The notes beneath the pieces are model-generated. The model ran no database searches. It was not told the origin of the DNA and was given only the letters and a program-made list of their open reading frames with translations. The translations under genes were made by a program, and so were the position numbers. 64,000 nt of DNA, taken from contig JAEWYT010000009.1 of NCBI GenBank assembly GCA_023458595.1, positions 1 to 64,000 of the forward strand, given 5' to 3'. This DNA is from Pseudomonadota bacterium (GTDB lineage: Bacteria; Pseudomonadota; Alphaproteobacteria; Rhizobiales; Tepidamorphaceae). Positions within the stretch are counted from its first letter, which is position 1; every line of letters starts with the position of its first letter. This document shows positions 17,026 to 25,468 of the stretch, piece after piece.

Positions 17026-18252
17026 ATGACGGCGGAACCGTCCGATCGCAGTCTGCGCGACTGGATCCTCGATCACGGCCACATGAACACCGATCTCGGC
17101 GCGTTCATCGCCGCGCTCGGCGAGAAACTCGTCGCGGCCGGGGTTCCCGTCTACCGGATCACCAGCGGCATTCCGATCCTGCACCCGCTGATCCGCGCCG
17201 AAAGCGCCTTGTGGATCGAGGGGGAGGGCGTGTCGCTGCGTCAGTACCCGCTGGCGCTCGAAAGCGACAAGATGTTCACCAACAGCCCGCTCTACAACGT
17301 CTATACGAAGGGCGAGACGGTGCGCGTCGCCGTCGATCCCGAGCCGAGCGACGGCGAGTTCAGCATCCTGGCGGACCTGCGCGCCGAAGGCGCGACGGAC
17401 TACATCGCCTTTCCGCTGACCTTCTCGGACGGCTCCTACAAGTCGCTGACGCTCGCGACCCGGAGGCCCGAGGGCTTTTCGGACGGCGACGTCGCCGTCC
17501 TCGAATCGATCCTGCGGCCGGTCGCGATGATCTTCGAGATCCACGCCCATCGCCGCTCGGCGACGACCCTGCTCAGCACCTATATCGGCCGGCGCACCGC
17601 GCCGCGCGTGCTCGCCGGCGAGATCAAGCGCGGCGACGGCCAGCAGATCGAGGCGGTGATCTGGTTCTCCGACCTGCGCGGCTTCACCGACCTGTCGGGC
17701 CGCTTCACCCCGCGCGAACTGGTCGACGTGCTCGATTTCTACTTCGAGGCCATGACCGAAGCCGTGGAGGAACGCGGCGGCGAGGTCCTGAAGTTCATCG
17801 GCGACGCGGTGCTGGCGATCTTCACCTTCTCCAACGAGCAGGAGGCCCGCGAGGCCGCCAACAAGGCGCTCGATGCCGCCCGAGCCGCGCTCGGAGCGAT
17901 CGCGCGGATCAACGAAACGGAGATGTCCTGCTGCGGCGACGATCTGGCGGTCGGCATCTCGCTGCACATGGGCGCGGTGTTCTACGGTAACGTCGGCGGC
18001 CGCGACCGGCTCGATTTCACGGTGATCGGGGAGGCTGTGAACGTCGGCAGCCGCATCAACGGGCTGACCCGCGACCTCGGCCATCCCATCCTCGCCAGCG
18101 AGGACTTCGTCGAGTACGCCGACGCCGGCTTCGCCGACGTGGGCACGCACGCGCTGAAGGGCGTGCGCCAGCCGCAGCGGGTCTATCATCCGCTGCCGGC
18201 GCCGGCCGCGCGACCGCTGGAAATCGCTCAGAGCGGGATCTCGAGGCCCTGA
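17026..18252 (+). CDS. Soluble class III adenylate/guanylate cyclase
   Basis: A cytosolic cyclase of 408 residues. The N-terminal 170 or so residues form a GAF-like sensory region with no membrane segment. The C-terminal catalytic domain shows metal-binding D in WFSDLRGFTDLSGRF, KFIGDAVLAIF with the lysine and second aspartate, and the LDFTVIGEAVNVGSRINGL transition-state N/R segment. Start at 17026 (MTAEPSDRSL); the open frame begins at 16927 but the region upstream overlaps the divergent gene. Its last 25 bp overlap the 3' end of the convergent MBL gene. Its neighbours (cNMP-binding protein, phosphodiesterase-like MBL) suggest local cyclic-nucleotide signalling. Confidence 0.93.
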   Translation: MTAEPSDRSLRDWILDHGHMNTDLGAFIAALGEKLVAAGVPVYRITSGIPILHPLIRAESALWIEGEGVSLRQYPLALESDKMFTNSPLYNVYTKGETVRVAVDPEPSDGEFSILADLRAEGATDYIAFPLTFSDGSYKSLTLATRRPEGFSDGDVAVLESILRPVAMIFEIHAHRRSATTLLSTYIGRRTAPRVLAGEIKRGDGQQIEAVIWFSDLRGFTDLSGRFTPRELVDVLDFYFEAMTEAVEERGGEVLKFIGDAVLAIFTFSNEQEAREAANKALDAARAALGAIARINETEMSCCGDDLAVGISLHMGAVFYGNVGGRDRLDFTVIGEAVNVGSRINGLTRDLGHPILASEDFVEYADAGFADVGTHALKGVRQPQRVYHPLPAPAARPLEIAQSGISRP

Positions 18253-19064
18253 CGGGCGAACAGGGCGCCGGGATGACGGCGCTTCGCGTCCTTGGCGTAG
18301 GCGTCGAGCTGGTCGTCCGTGCGGTCGGGATGGTGATGGAAGATCACCGGCACCTTCACATGGGCGCGCTCGGCGAGCTTGAGCCCTTCCTGCCAGGTCG
18401 AATGGCCCCAGCCGACATGGGCGTTGTACTCGGAATCGTCGAACATGCCGTCGTAGATCATCACGTCGGCGCCGCGGACGAACTCCTCGACGGCCGAATC
18501 GAAGGCCGGATCGCCGTGCTCGTGATCGGTGACGGTGACGAGCGTCTTGCCGCCCCTGCGGAACCGGTAGCCGATCGAGCCGTTCGGGTGGTTGAGCGCG
18601 ATCGTGTCGACGGCGATCCCGCCCTTGAGCGACAGCCGGTCGTTCGCCTCGAACCGGATGCAGTCGCAGGCGGCGAGACGGTCGAAGGCGACCGGAAAGA
18701 TCGGCGGCGACATGATCCGGCAGAGAACCGCCTCGGGATCCTGGTCGGGCGGCAGATGGCCGGTGTGGATGCGGATGCTCGCCGCCGGATTGTAGGCCGG
18801 CGCGAAGAACGGCAGCCCGCAGATGTGATCGAGATGGAAATGAGTAAACAGCACGTCGATGTCGGCGACGTGCTCCTTGCCCAGCCTGTAGCCGAGCGCG
18901 CGCACGCCCGATCCGCAGTCGATCAGCACGGAACGTCCGCCGATCACCACCTCCATCGCGGTGGTTTCGCCGCCGTATCGCTCGGTTTCCCGTCCCGCCG
19001 CCGGCGTCGAGCCTCTGACGCCCCACAGCTTGAGAACGATGTCCGGACCGGCGGCGGCGACCAT
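18228..19064 (-). CDS. MBL-fold metallo-hydrolase, cyclic-nucleotide phosphodiesterase-like
   Basis: A 278-residue dinuclear metallo-beta-lactamase-fold protein. It opens LKLWGVRGSTPAAG, typical of the phosphodiesterase/RNase Z-like branch. The metal motif is THFHLDHICGLP, with further ligands in DHEHGDPAF and IFHHHPDRTD. This branch is often found with cyclic-nucleotide-binding or signalling domains, so cAMP/cGMP hydrolysis is plausible but unproven. Its start codon overlaps the stop of the cNMP-binding gene by one base (TGATG), indicating translational coupling. It also overlaps the convergent cyclase by 25 bp. Confidence 0.85.
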   Translation of the reverse strand: MVAAAGPDIVLKLWGVRGSTPAAGRETERYGGETTAMEVVIGGRSVLIDCGSGVRALGYRLGKEHVADIDVLFTHFHLDHICGLPFFAPAYNPAASIRIHTGHLPPDQDPEAVLCRIMSPPIFPVAFDRLAACDCIRFEANDRLSLKGGIAVDTIALNHPNGSIGYRFRRGGKTLVTVTDHEHGDPAFDSAVEEFVRGADVMIYDGMFDDSEYNAHVGWGHSTWQEGLKLAERAHVKVPVIFHHHPDRTDDQLDAYAKDAKRRHPGALFARQGLEIPL

Positions 19065-19531
19065 CAGCCCGCTCCGGCTTCGGCGAGCTGGCCGCGGACC
19101 ACGGCGAGGTCGTGCGTGGTCCGTTCGAGCCGGCGGGCCAGCACCCGCATCATTTCCAGCGAAACCTCGGGGAATTCGTGGAGGATGCGGAAGAAGTTGT
19201 CCTTGGAGATGCGCAGCGCCGCGACCTCGCTGTCGGCGACGACCGTGGCCGTGCGCGGCATATCGGTGAGCAGCGCCATTTCGCCGACCACGTCGTTCTT
19301 CTTGATTTCGGCGACCCTGCGCAGCTCGCCGCCCGCATCGACCAGGACGTTTCCGTTGCCGGAAAGGATGATGAAGGCGGAGTCCCCCGGCTCTCCCTGC
19401 GTGCAGATCGTCTCCCCCGGCCGGAACGTGATGCGCTCGCTGATGAAGGCGAGAAGCCTGAGCTTGCCCGGCTCAATCGTCCGGAAGATCGGAATGGTGC
19501 GCAGTGTTTCGACTTCGGAGTTGATGCTCAT
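19064..19531 (-). CDS. Stand-alone cyclic-nucleotide-binding domain protein
   Basis: A 155-residue protein made almost entirely of one CAP_ED domain. The N-terminal helices (TLRTIPIFRTIEPGKLRLLAF) and the beta-roll with RPGETICTQGEPGDSAFIILSG are followed by an intact phosphate-binding cassette, VGEMALLTDMPRTATVVA, keeping the glutamate and arginine that contact cNMP. There is no DNA-binding domain; the C-terminal helix is amphipathic (SLEMMRVLARRLERTTHDL). It therefore should act by protein-protein contact. It lies 33 bp downstream of the ABC-type gene and is coupled to the MBL gene. Confidence 0.9.
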   Translation of the reverse strand: MSINSEVETLRTIPIFRTIEPGKLRLLAFISERITFRPGETICTQGEPGDSAFIILSGNGNVLVDAGGELRRVAEIKKNDVVGEMALLTDMPRTATVVADSEVAALRISKDNFFRILHEFPEVSLEMMRVLARRLERTTHDLAVVRGQLAEAGAG

Positions 19532-19564
19532 CTGACCATACCCGCTATCGCGCGATCGCCGGCC

Positions 19565-22171
19565 TCAGCCGGCGGCCAACGCACTTACCTCTTCGTAGCT
19601 TCCGGCCGCCGCCAGTCGCCCGTTCCGCAATGCCAGCACCGTCTCGATGCCCTGCGCGGCCTCCAGCGCCTCGAGTCCGACGATCAGCGTAGCCCCTCCG
19701 AGTTCCTCGCGCACGGTCTTGAGCAGGGGATCGTGGGCGGAAGAGAACACGCCGTCGAATATCGCCACGTTCGGTCGCTTGAGGAGCGCCCGAACGACCG
19801 CGATCCGCTGGCGCTGCCCCGGCGACAAACGCGAGCCGGCGACGCCGACGCTGTAGTCGAGCCCGGCGCGCTGGACCTGGGCCTGCAGGCCGAGTTCGAC
19901 GATCACGTCGCGGATGATCTTGTCGACACGCTCGCGGCTGCCGCGGCGGTCGACCCGCGGCTTGCCGAACAGGATGTTGTCCTCGATCGACAGGGGCGCG
20001 ATCAGGACTTCGGGATCGAAGGGAACGAAGCGTCCGTCCGCCTCCGCCTCGATGAGCCGGCGGAACGCCGGGCGGGCCGCCACGATCATCGCCGCGCGCC
20101 CGTCGTCGAGGACGTCGAGGCGGTGCCTCGCCGGCACCAGCTCGAAGGCAAGGCCGATCAGGTCGCTGCGCTCCGCCTTCGACAGCTTGCCCGGCCCCTG
20201 CTTGTCGATGCGCTTGATCAGCCGGTCGTAGTTCGGCAGTTCGTCGGGCGTGATGAAGCTGAACTCGGCGAGCAGCGAGCCCTCCCCGGACAATTGCGCG
20301 AACAGTTCGACCATGGTGCGGGCGATCTCGATGCCCATCTGCAGGAATTCGTCGGCAATACCGGCGGTTTCCAGAAATTTTATGACGAGCGGGTCGGAGG
20401 CGAGGTCCCCCATCGAGATCGAGGCGTCCGACGGCAGGGCGAACAGCACGTTTTCGGCGAGCGTCGCGCTCGGATTGAGCTTGTCGATGTCCCACAGCTC
20501 GACGAGATCGGCCGCCTGGCTGTCGGCGAGAATCCGTTCGGCCGCCCGCTTCCGTGCCGCGATCAGCGCATCCACCGGCGCCCCCGCCCCTTTCGGGTCG
20601 ATGCGCGCCGACAGGCCGAGCCGGAAGGCGTCGTCGCCGAGGCCCACTTTGTCGAGCAGCGCGAGGCTGTGCTTGTCGAGCTCCTCGGCCGAGGAAACCT
20701 GGGCTTCCGACAGGTCGTCCCACGAAACGTTCATCGGAAACGTGGTGTTGGCGGTGTACTTCGCCTCGTCGACGCGGCGCTTGGCCTCGGGCGTGTCCGG
20801 CCAGCCGTCCGGCAGGATCGGACGGTGGCGAAGGCCGTAGGTGAGGTTGCCGCGGATCGTCTCGCTGAAGACGTAGGGGTTCGGGCCGACATAGGCGATC
20901 GAGCGGCCGAGAACCGCTTCCGGCAGCTTGGCGATGTCGTGGCCGCCGATCGTCACTTCGCCGCCCGAGGGAACGACGAGCCCGGCCATCAGCTCCAGGA
21001 GGTCGCCGCGCCCGTCGGTGTCCTCGCCGATCACGACCGCGGTCGAACCTTCGGCGATGCGCGCGCTGACCTCCGTTATCGGATGGCCGGCGCCGGAGTA
21101 GTTGACCGCCTTCAACTCGACGTCGCCCGTCAACTCGGGCAGGCCCTCGGCGTCGGCGATCAGGAGCTCGAGCGGCTTCACGTCGGCGACGTCGAAGTTC
21201 TCGACCACGGTCTGGTACTTGATCTCGACGTCGGCCCGGGCCTGGTAGAAGTCGAGCAGCTCCTTCCACGGGCCCGCCAGATCCTTGTAGGCGGCGAGCA
21301 CGGCCACCAGCGCGCCGAAGGAGAGTTCGCCGCGGATAACCAGGTAGCCGCCGATCGAGTAGAAGAAGAACGGAGTCAGCTGGTTGATGAAGTTGTTGAT
21401 GAACTTGATCAGGAAACGCAGCTGGAAGCCGACATAGCGGATCTCGAAGTTCAGATAGAGGCGGTCGGAGATGTCGGCCATGTGCCACGCGCTGGTGTCG
21501 TTGGCGTGGATCTCGCGTACTCCCGAGATGGTCTCGCCGATGCGATCGGCCATGCGGCGGATGTTGAGGACGCGGTCGCGGGCGAGCTTGTTCACCTTCG
21601 CCTGCAGGCGCGGGATGATCCACATCTGCACCGGATAGAGCGCGATGGCCGCGGTACCCAGGAGCACGTCCTGGGCGAAGATGAAGTAGAGGTAGACGAT
21701 CAGCGTGCCGCCCTGGAACGCCGGCAGCGCGATCGCGTCGCCGATGTAGTTGCCGAGCGGGTCGACCTCCGAGGTGATCATCGGGATGATCTCGCCCTGG
21801 CTCACCTGACGGAAGCGCGGCAACCGGAAGCGCAGCACCCGCTGGTAGAGCTCGTAGCGCAGGCGCCGCAGCATCCGTTCGCCGAGCAGGTTCTTCGCGG
21901 TGTTCAGCCAGAACTTGATGGCGTTGTTGATGATGACCAGCGCGAGAAAGGCGAAGCAGAGGGTCAGGAGATAGGGGATCTGGTCGACCTCGATGCCGAC
22001 ATACGGCAGAGGCTGCGGCCAGTCGGTGCCCTGCAGCGCCTGGTTCACGATCATCTTCGGCAGGTCGAGGGAATAGTAGAGCAGCGGGAACGAGCAGAAC
22101 GTCACCAGCAGGATGATGATCTGCTCGCGTTTGCTGTGCTTCCAGATGTACCGGAAGAGCGACGATTCCAT
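19565..22171 (-). CDS. ABC transporter-like protein with degenerate ATPase domain
   Basis: An 868-residue fusion. Residues 1-325 are a normal ABC exporter transmembrane domain (six segments). Residues from about 350 should be the nucleotide-binding domain, but its catalytic elements are altered. The Walker A site reads IGEDTDGRGDLLE (382-392), without GxxGxGKS. The Q-loop glutamine is absent in YVGPNPYVF. Walker B is NVAIFDGVFSSAHD (801-814) with Gly for the catalytic Glu, and no H-loop histidine follows in LIVGLEALE. Only the signature RLSPGQRQRIAVVRAL (781-796) is well kept. About 280 extra residues separate Q-loop and signature. Transport by ATP hydrolysis is doubtful. It is the first gene of an operon with the cNMP-binding and MBL genes. 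Confidence 0.87.
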   Translation of the reverse strand: MESSLFRYIWKHSKREQIIILLVTFCSFPLLYYSLDLPKMIVNQALQGTDWPQPLPYVGIEVDQIPYLLTLCFAFLALVIINNAIKFWLNTAKNLLGERMLRRLRYELYQRVLRFRLPRFRQVSQGEIIPMITSEVDPLGNYIGDAIALPAFQGGTLIVYLYFIFAQDVLLGTAAIALYPVQMWIIPRLQAKVNKLARDRVLNIRRMADRIGETISGVREIHANDTSAWHMADISDRLYLNFEIRYVGFQLRFLIKFINNFINQLTPFFFYSIGGYLVIRGELSFGALVAVLAAYKDLAGPWKELLDFYQARADVEIKYQTVVENFDVADVKPLELLIADAEGLPELTGDVELKAVNYSGAGHPITEVSARIAEGSTAVVIGEDTDGRGDLLELMAGLVVPSGGEVTIGGHDIAKLPEAVLGRSIAYVGPNPYVFSETIRGNLTYGLRHRPILPDGWPDTPEAKRRVDEAKYTANTTFPMNVSWDDLSEAQVSSAEELDKHSLALLDKVGLGDDAFRLGLSARIDPKGAGAPVDALIAARKRAAERILADSQAADLVELWDIDKLNPSATLAENVLFALPSDASISMGDLASDPLVIKFLETAGIADEFLQMGIEIARTMVELFAQLSGEGSLLAEFSFITPDELPNYDRLIKRIDKQGPGKLSKAERSDLIGLAFELVPARHRLDVLDDGRAAMIVAARPAFRRLIEAEADGRFVPFDPEVLIAPLSIEDNILFGKPRVDRRGSRERVDKIIRDVIVELGLQAQVQRAGLDYSVGVAGSRLSPGQRQRIAVVRALLKRPNVAIFDGVFSSAHDPLLKTVREELGGATLIVGLEALEAAQGIETVLALRNGRLAAAGSYEEVSALAAG

Positions 22172-22386
22172 AGATCTCCCCCGATTGCTCGGCGCCCCGT
22201 CGTGTGAGCCGGCCCGCGCAACATGGCCCGAACATTATCCGGTTCGTGCCGACCGGCAAACGCCAATACAGCGAGAACTCTACGAAAGCGTTATCCGGCT
22301 CACGTCAGGGCGTGAAAAGACCGGCGGTCGCTCGGGTCGCGGCCGAAAACCGGCGGATTCGCAAAGTAGCGGTGTCTTTTCGGCGA
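22172..22386. other. Gap upstream of the ABC/cNMP operon
   Basis: This 215-bp gap separates the start of the ABC-like gene (minus strand) from the 3' end of the small membrane protein gene (also minus strand). It should carry the operon promoter. No clear -35/-10 pair, hairpin or small gene could be defended by eye. Confidence 0.35.
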
Positions 22387-22821
22387 TCACGCGGTCGGTC
22401 GGCCCGTGCGTCGCAGGCAGGAGAGTGCCCGACAGGCCATCCCGGCGATGGAGATCCAGACGACACTGCGAAGCGCCATCGCGCCCACCGTGCGCATCTC
22501 GAAAGGCCTGCCGTCAAGGACATGCAGAGCAAAGGCAATCGACACCACGACAGTCGCGGCCGCGATGGCAAGAGACAACTGCGCCGCCCAGCGCCGCCAC
22601 AAGACGAGCCCGAAGCCCGCGGCGACATAGGCGAAGCCGGCCAGGAAATTGAACCACACGACGAAGCCAACGTAGTCGCCGGCCGCCGCGCGTGCTGCGT
22701 CACCGCCGAAAAGCACACGGCCACCCGACAGAATCGTGGCGGCGCCGAACACGAGGGCGATGCCACCGGCAACCCGCGCCCACCACGGTCTTGCACTCGC
22801 CTCGTTGCGTTCGCTCGTCAT
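22387..22821 (-). CDS. Small integral membrane protein, unknown
   Basis: A 144-residue protein not recognised as a named family. Four hydrophobic segments are visible: VAGGIALVFGAATIL, VGFVVWFNFLAGFAYVAAGFG, LSLAIAAATVVVSIAFAL and LRSVVWISIAGMACRAL. Start at MTSERNEAS (22821); an alternative upstream frame to 22893 is less likely. It resembles small DoxX/DUF4345-like tetraspan proteins in layout only. It is divergent from the RCC1 protein gene across about 217 bp. Confidence 0.6.
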   Translation of the reverse strand: MTSERNEASARPWWARVAGGIALVFGAATILSGGRVLFGGDAARAAAGDYVGFVVWFNFLAGFAYVAAGFGLVLWRRWAAQLSLAIAAATVVVSIAFALHVLDGRPFEMRTVGAMALRSVVWISIAGMACRALSCLRRTGRPTA

Positions 22822-23038
22822 GCGGCAGTCTCTGTTGAGGTTGAAAAGGCAGTGTAGGAGTGGCGCCGTGCGATCGGCCTTGACTTTGGTCACCTGGGCC
22901 CGCTGATGCGCGATGCGCAGAACCGCGTTGTCCGACCCCCCGAAACTGGCTAATAGTCCGGCAGACCCGTTCCCTCCGCCTGAATTCCTCCGCCGCGGGC
23001 TCCCCGCCAGACGTTCGATACTTCAAGGGATTTGATCA

Positions 23039-24796
23039 GTGCATATTCGTGCTTGGCCCGGTGCGATCCGGACGTTCAGGGCCTGCGTTTCGACCGTTTT
23101 CCTGGCGCTGCCGCTGGCCGATGCTGCGGTGGCCGGTCCAACAACCACCATTCTGTCCGATCCGAAGGGCCGAACCGTCTACAGCGAACCGGTGACCTTC
23201 TCCGCACGGGTCACCGGCGCGACGCCGTCCGGTACGGTGATGTTCCGCAACGGCGGCACGACACTGGCGACGCGCGCCGTCGGGCGACTTCCCTCGCAGG
23301 ACTCCCTCGCCACCGGCGACGGCCACACCTGCGCGGTGACGGTTGCCGGCGGCGTCCAATGCTGGGGCCTGAACAATTTCGGACAGCTCGGCGACGGCAC
23401 CACGACCGACAGTCTGACCGCCGTCGCCGTGACGGGGCTGGCCTCCGGCGTCGTGGCGGTAGCGGCGGGCGACGCGCACGCTTGCGCCCTCACCGCCACC
23501 GGCGCGGTCAAGTGCTGGGGCAACAACAGCTGGGGCCAGCTGGGCGACGGCTCCATGAGCTATCGCACCGAGCCGGTTTCCGTCGCAAGCCTGTCGTCGG
23601 GCGTGGTGGCGATCAGCACGGGTGCGATGCATAGCTGCGCGCTGACGGCGACCGGCGCCGTCAGGTGCTGGGGCTACAACGGTGCCGGCACCCTCGGCGA
23701 CGGGACGTTCGCCACGCGTACGATGCCAGTCCAGGTCGTCGGGCTGACGTCGGGGATCGCCGCGATCGCCGCGGGCGGCGCCCACACCTGCGCGCTGACC
23801 GCGGAAGACGGCGTGCTGTGCTGGGGGCATAACAACGCCGGTCAGGTCGGCGACGGCACGCGGGTCACCCGATTTGAGCCGGTCCAGGTCGTCGGTCTGT
23901 CCACGGGCGTCACCGCAATCTCGACCGGCGAAGGCCATTCGTGCGCGCTGACGAAGGCCGGGATCATGAGCTGCTGGGGCCACAATTCGGCCGGCCAACT
24001 CGGCCGGGGTGCGAGCGGCGAGGAGACCCCGGCGCCGGTCGTCGGCCTGTCGGCCGTCCCGGTGGCGATCGCGGCGTTCCGCTACAATTCCTGCGCGATC
24101 GCCGCCTCCGGAGCGGCGCAGTGCTGGGGTATCAACGGCAGTGGCCAGCTCGGCAACGGCACCACCAACGGAAATTTCGCGGTACCCGTGCCGCAGAACG
24201 TCATCGCCGCCGGCCTGATCGAGATCGAAGGCGGATACGACAGCACCTGCGGGCTGACCGCTGCTGCGGGTCTCATGTGCTGGGGCAACAACGACTACGG
24301 CCAGTTCGGCGACGGCACGATCGACGAGAGCCTGACACCGGTCCCGGTGACCGGTTTCGGCGTCGGCACCGTGATGATCGCCAGCGGCGCGTCTTTCACC
24401 ACGTCGGCGCTCGACGCCGGCTATCATCCGATCAGCGCGCACTACAGTGGTGATGGCGGCAACGCGCCCGGCACCTCAGCGACAGTGGTGCATGTCGTCG
24501 GCAAGGCGAAGACAGAGACGTCGGTGAGCGCGAGGCCCAGAAAGCCCAAGGCCGGCGGTTTGGTTCGCCTCCCGATACAGGTGAAGGCGATTTCTCCCGC
24601 AACGGCGAAACCCGTCGGTCTCGCGACCGTCAAAGACGGCAGGAAGAAGCTCGGCACGGTCAAGGTGAAGAACGGCAAGGCGGGCCTGCGCGCGCGCGGC
24701 CTGAAAGCCGGAAAGCGCAAGATCACGGTCTTCTACAAGGGCGACAAGAACTGGTTGGGCTCCCGGGCGTCGATGAGACTGGTCGTCCGGAAGTAG
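23039..24796 (+). CDS. Secreted RCC1-repeat protein with the propeller inserted in an Ig-like domain
   Basis: A 585-residue exported protein (signal peptide about 1-32). Residues 34-83 form the first half of a bacterial Ig-like domain (TTTILSDPKG...GTVMFRNGGTTLATRAV). Residues about 88-450 are seven RCC1-type repeats, each with H-x-CAL and CWGxNxxGQLGDG; two cysteines per repeat suggest blade disulfides. Residues 451-487 (ASFTTSALDAGYHPISAHYSGDG, shown abridged) are the missing second half of the same Ig domain. A second Ig-like domain, lysine- and arginine-rich, fills 491-585. Likely an extracytoplasmic binding or adhesion protein; the ligand is unknown. There is no transmembrane anchor or autotransporter domain. 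Confidence 0.88.
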   Translation: MHIRAWPGAIRTFRACVSTVFLALPLADAAVAGPTTTILSDPKGRTVYSEPVTFSARVTGATPSGTVMFRNGGTTLATRAVGRLPSQDSLATGDGHTCAVTVAGGVQCWGLNNFGQLGDGTTTDSLTAVAVTGLASGVVAVAAGDAHACALTATGAVKCWGNNSWGQLGDGSMSYRTEPVSVASLSSGVVAISTGAMHSCALTATGAVRCWGYNGAGTLGDGTFATRTMPVQVVGLTSGIAAIAAGGAHTCALTAEDGVLCWGHNNAGQVGDGTRVTRFEPVQVVGLSTGVTAISTGEGHSCALTKAGIMSCWGHNSAGQLGRGASGEETPAPVVGLSAVPVAIAAFRYNSCAIAASGAAQCWGINGSGQLGNGTTNGNFAVPVPQNVIAAGLIEIEGGYDSTCGLTAAAGLMCWGNNDYGQFGDGTIDESLTPVPVTGFGVGTVMIASGASFTTSALDAGYHPISAHYSGDGGNAPGTSATVVHVVGKAKTETSVSARPRKPKAGGLVRLPIQVKAISPATAKPVGLATVKDGRKKLGTVKVKNGKAGLRARGLKAGKRKITVFYKGDKNWLGSRASMRLVVRK

Positions 24797-24814
24797 AAGC
24801 GCGGGGAGACTGAT

Positions 24815-24841
24815 CGGAAGCGGCGAGCCTTACCGCTTCCG
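24815..24841. terminator. Terminator hairpin overlapping a gene end
   Basis: CGGAAGCGG (24815-24823) and CCGCTTCCG (24833-24841) form a perfect 9-bp stem with a 9-nt loop, between the convergent RCC1 and methyltransferase genes. The right arm is the last coding codons of the methyltransferase gene and its stop codon falls in the loop. No U-tract is obvious. Confidence 0.6.
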
Positions 24842-25318
24842 GTAGAGGTAGTACCGGCCTTCGCGGATGCCCTCGGGCAGGGGCAGGCGCTCGAAATCGG
24901 GCAGGTCGAGGTCGTGGCCGCTGATCACGACGGCCCCAGGCCCGGCGCGCTCGCCGATCATCGGCGACAGCCAGGCGCGGCGGGCGAGATCGTCCGTCGG
25001 GTCGCCGTTCGAGAGATCCGCGTGGATCAGCGCCGCCGGTCCGCCGACCCGGGCGCCGCAGAACGGCAGCGTGTCCCGTATCTCGCCGAGAATCACGTGT
25101 TCGGCGTCCGGGATCGATCGGGGCGAGGCGGTGATTCTGCGTTCGAACACGAAAATCTCGCGATTCGGCATGATCTCGCGCAGATGGTCGAAGGTGCGTC
25201 CGTTGCCGAGGCCCAGTTCCAGCACCGGGCCGGGAATATGCGCCACGAGGGCGGCCGCGTGGTCGAGGATCGTCCGCTGGGCGACCAGCCTGTTGATCAT
25301 GCTGTCGAGTCGGCTCAT
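24830..25318 (-). CDS. Class I SAM-dependent methyltransferase-like protein
   Basis: A 162-residue protein with the SAM-site motif LELGLGNGRTFDHL and a following acidic strand end FVFERR. The fold is that of a small class I methyltransferase; acceptor unknown. Start chosen at MSRLDSMINR (25318); the alternative MTAPFQAAAETD at 25354 is possible. It is divergent from the glycosyltransferase cluster and may modify its product, which is inference from position only. Confidence 0.75.
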   Translation of the reverse strand: MSRLDSMINRLVAQRTILDHAAALVAHIPGPVLELGLGNGRTFDHLREIMPNREIFVFERRITASPRSIPDAEHVILGEIRDTLPFCGARVGGPAALIHADLSNGDPTDDLARRAWLSPMIGERAGPGAVVISGHDLDLPDFERLPLPEGIREGRYYLYRKR

Positions 25319-25468
25319 GTCGGTTTCCGCAGCGGCCTGGAAAGGGGCTGTCATAGGCGAACGGCACAATGGCGACAAGCGCATTGCCCGGACGCCACAT
25401 GAAGCGGTAGGTTCTGCGACGGAGTCAGAGCGAACTTTCCCGGCGAAACACCCCTCCTGTCGGCCCAC

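Noticed and set aside
19112..22207. 1031-codon plus-strand frame
   Set aside because: Antisense shadow of the ABC-like and cNMP-binding genes; Asp/Arg/Val-rich composition typical of antisense reading in GC-rich DNA.
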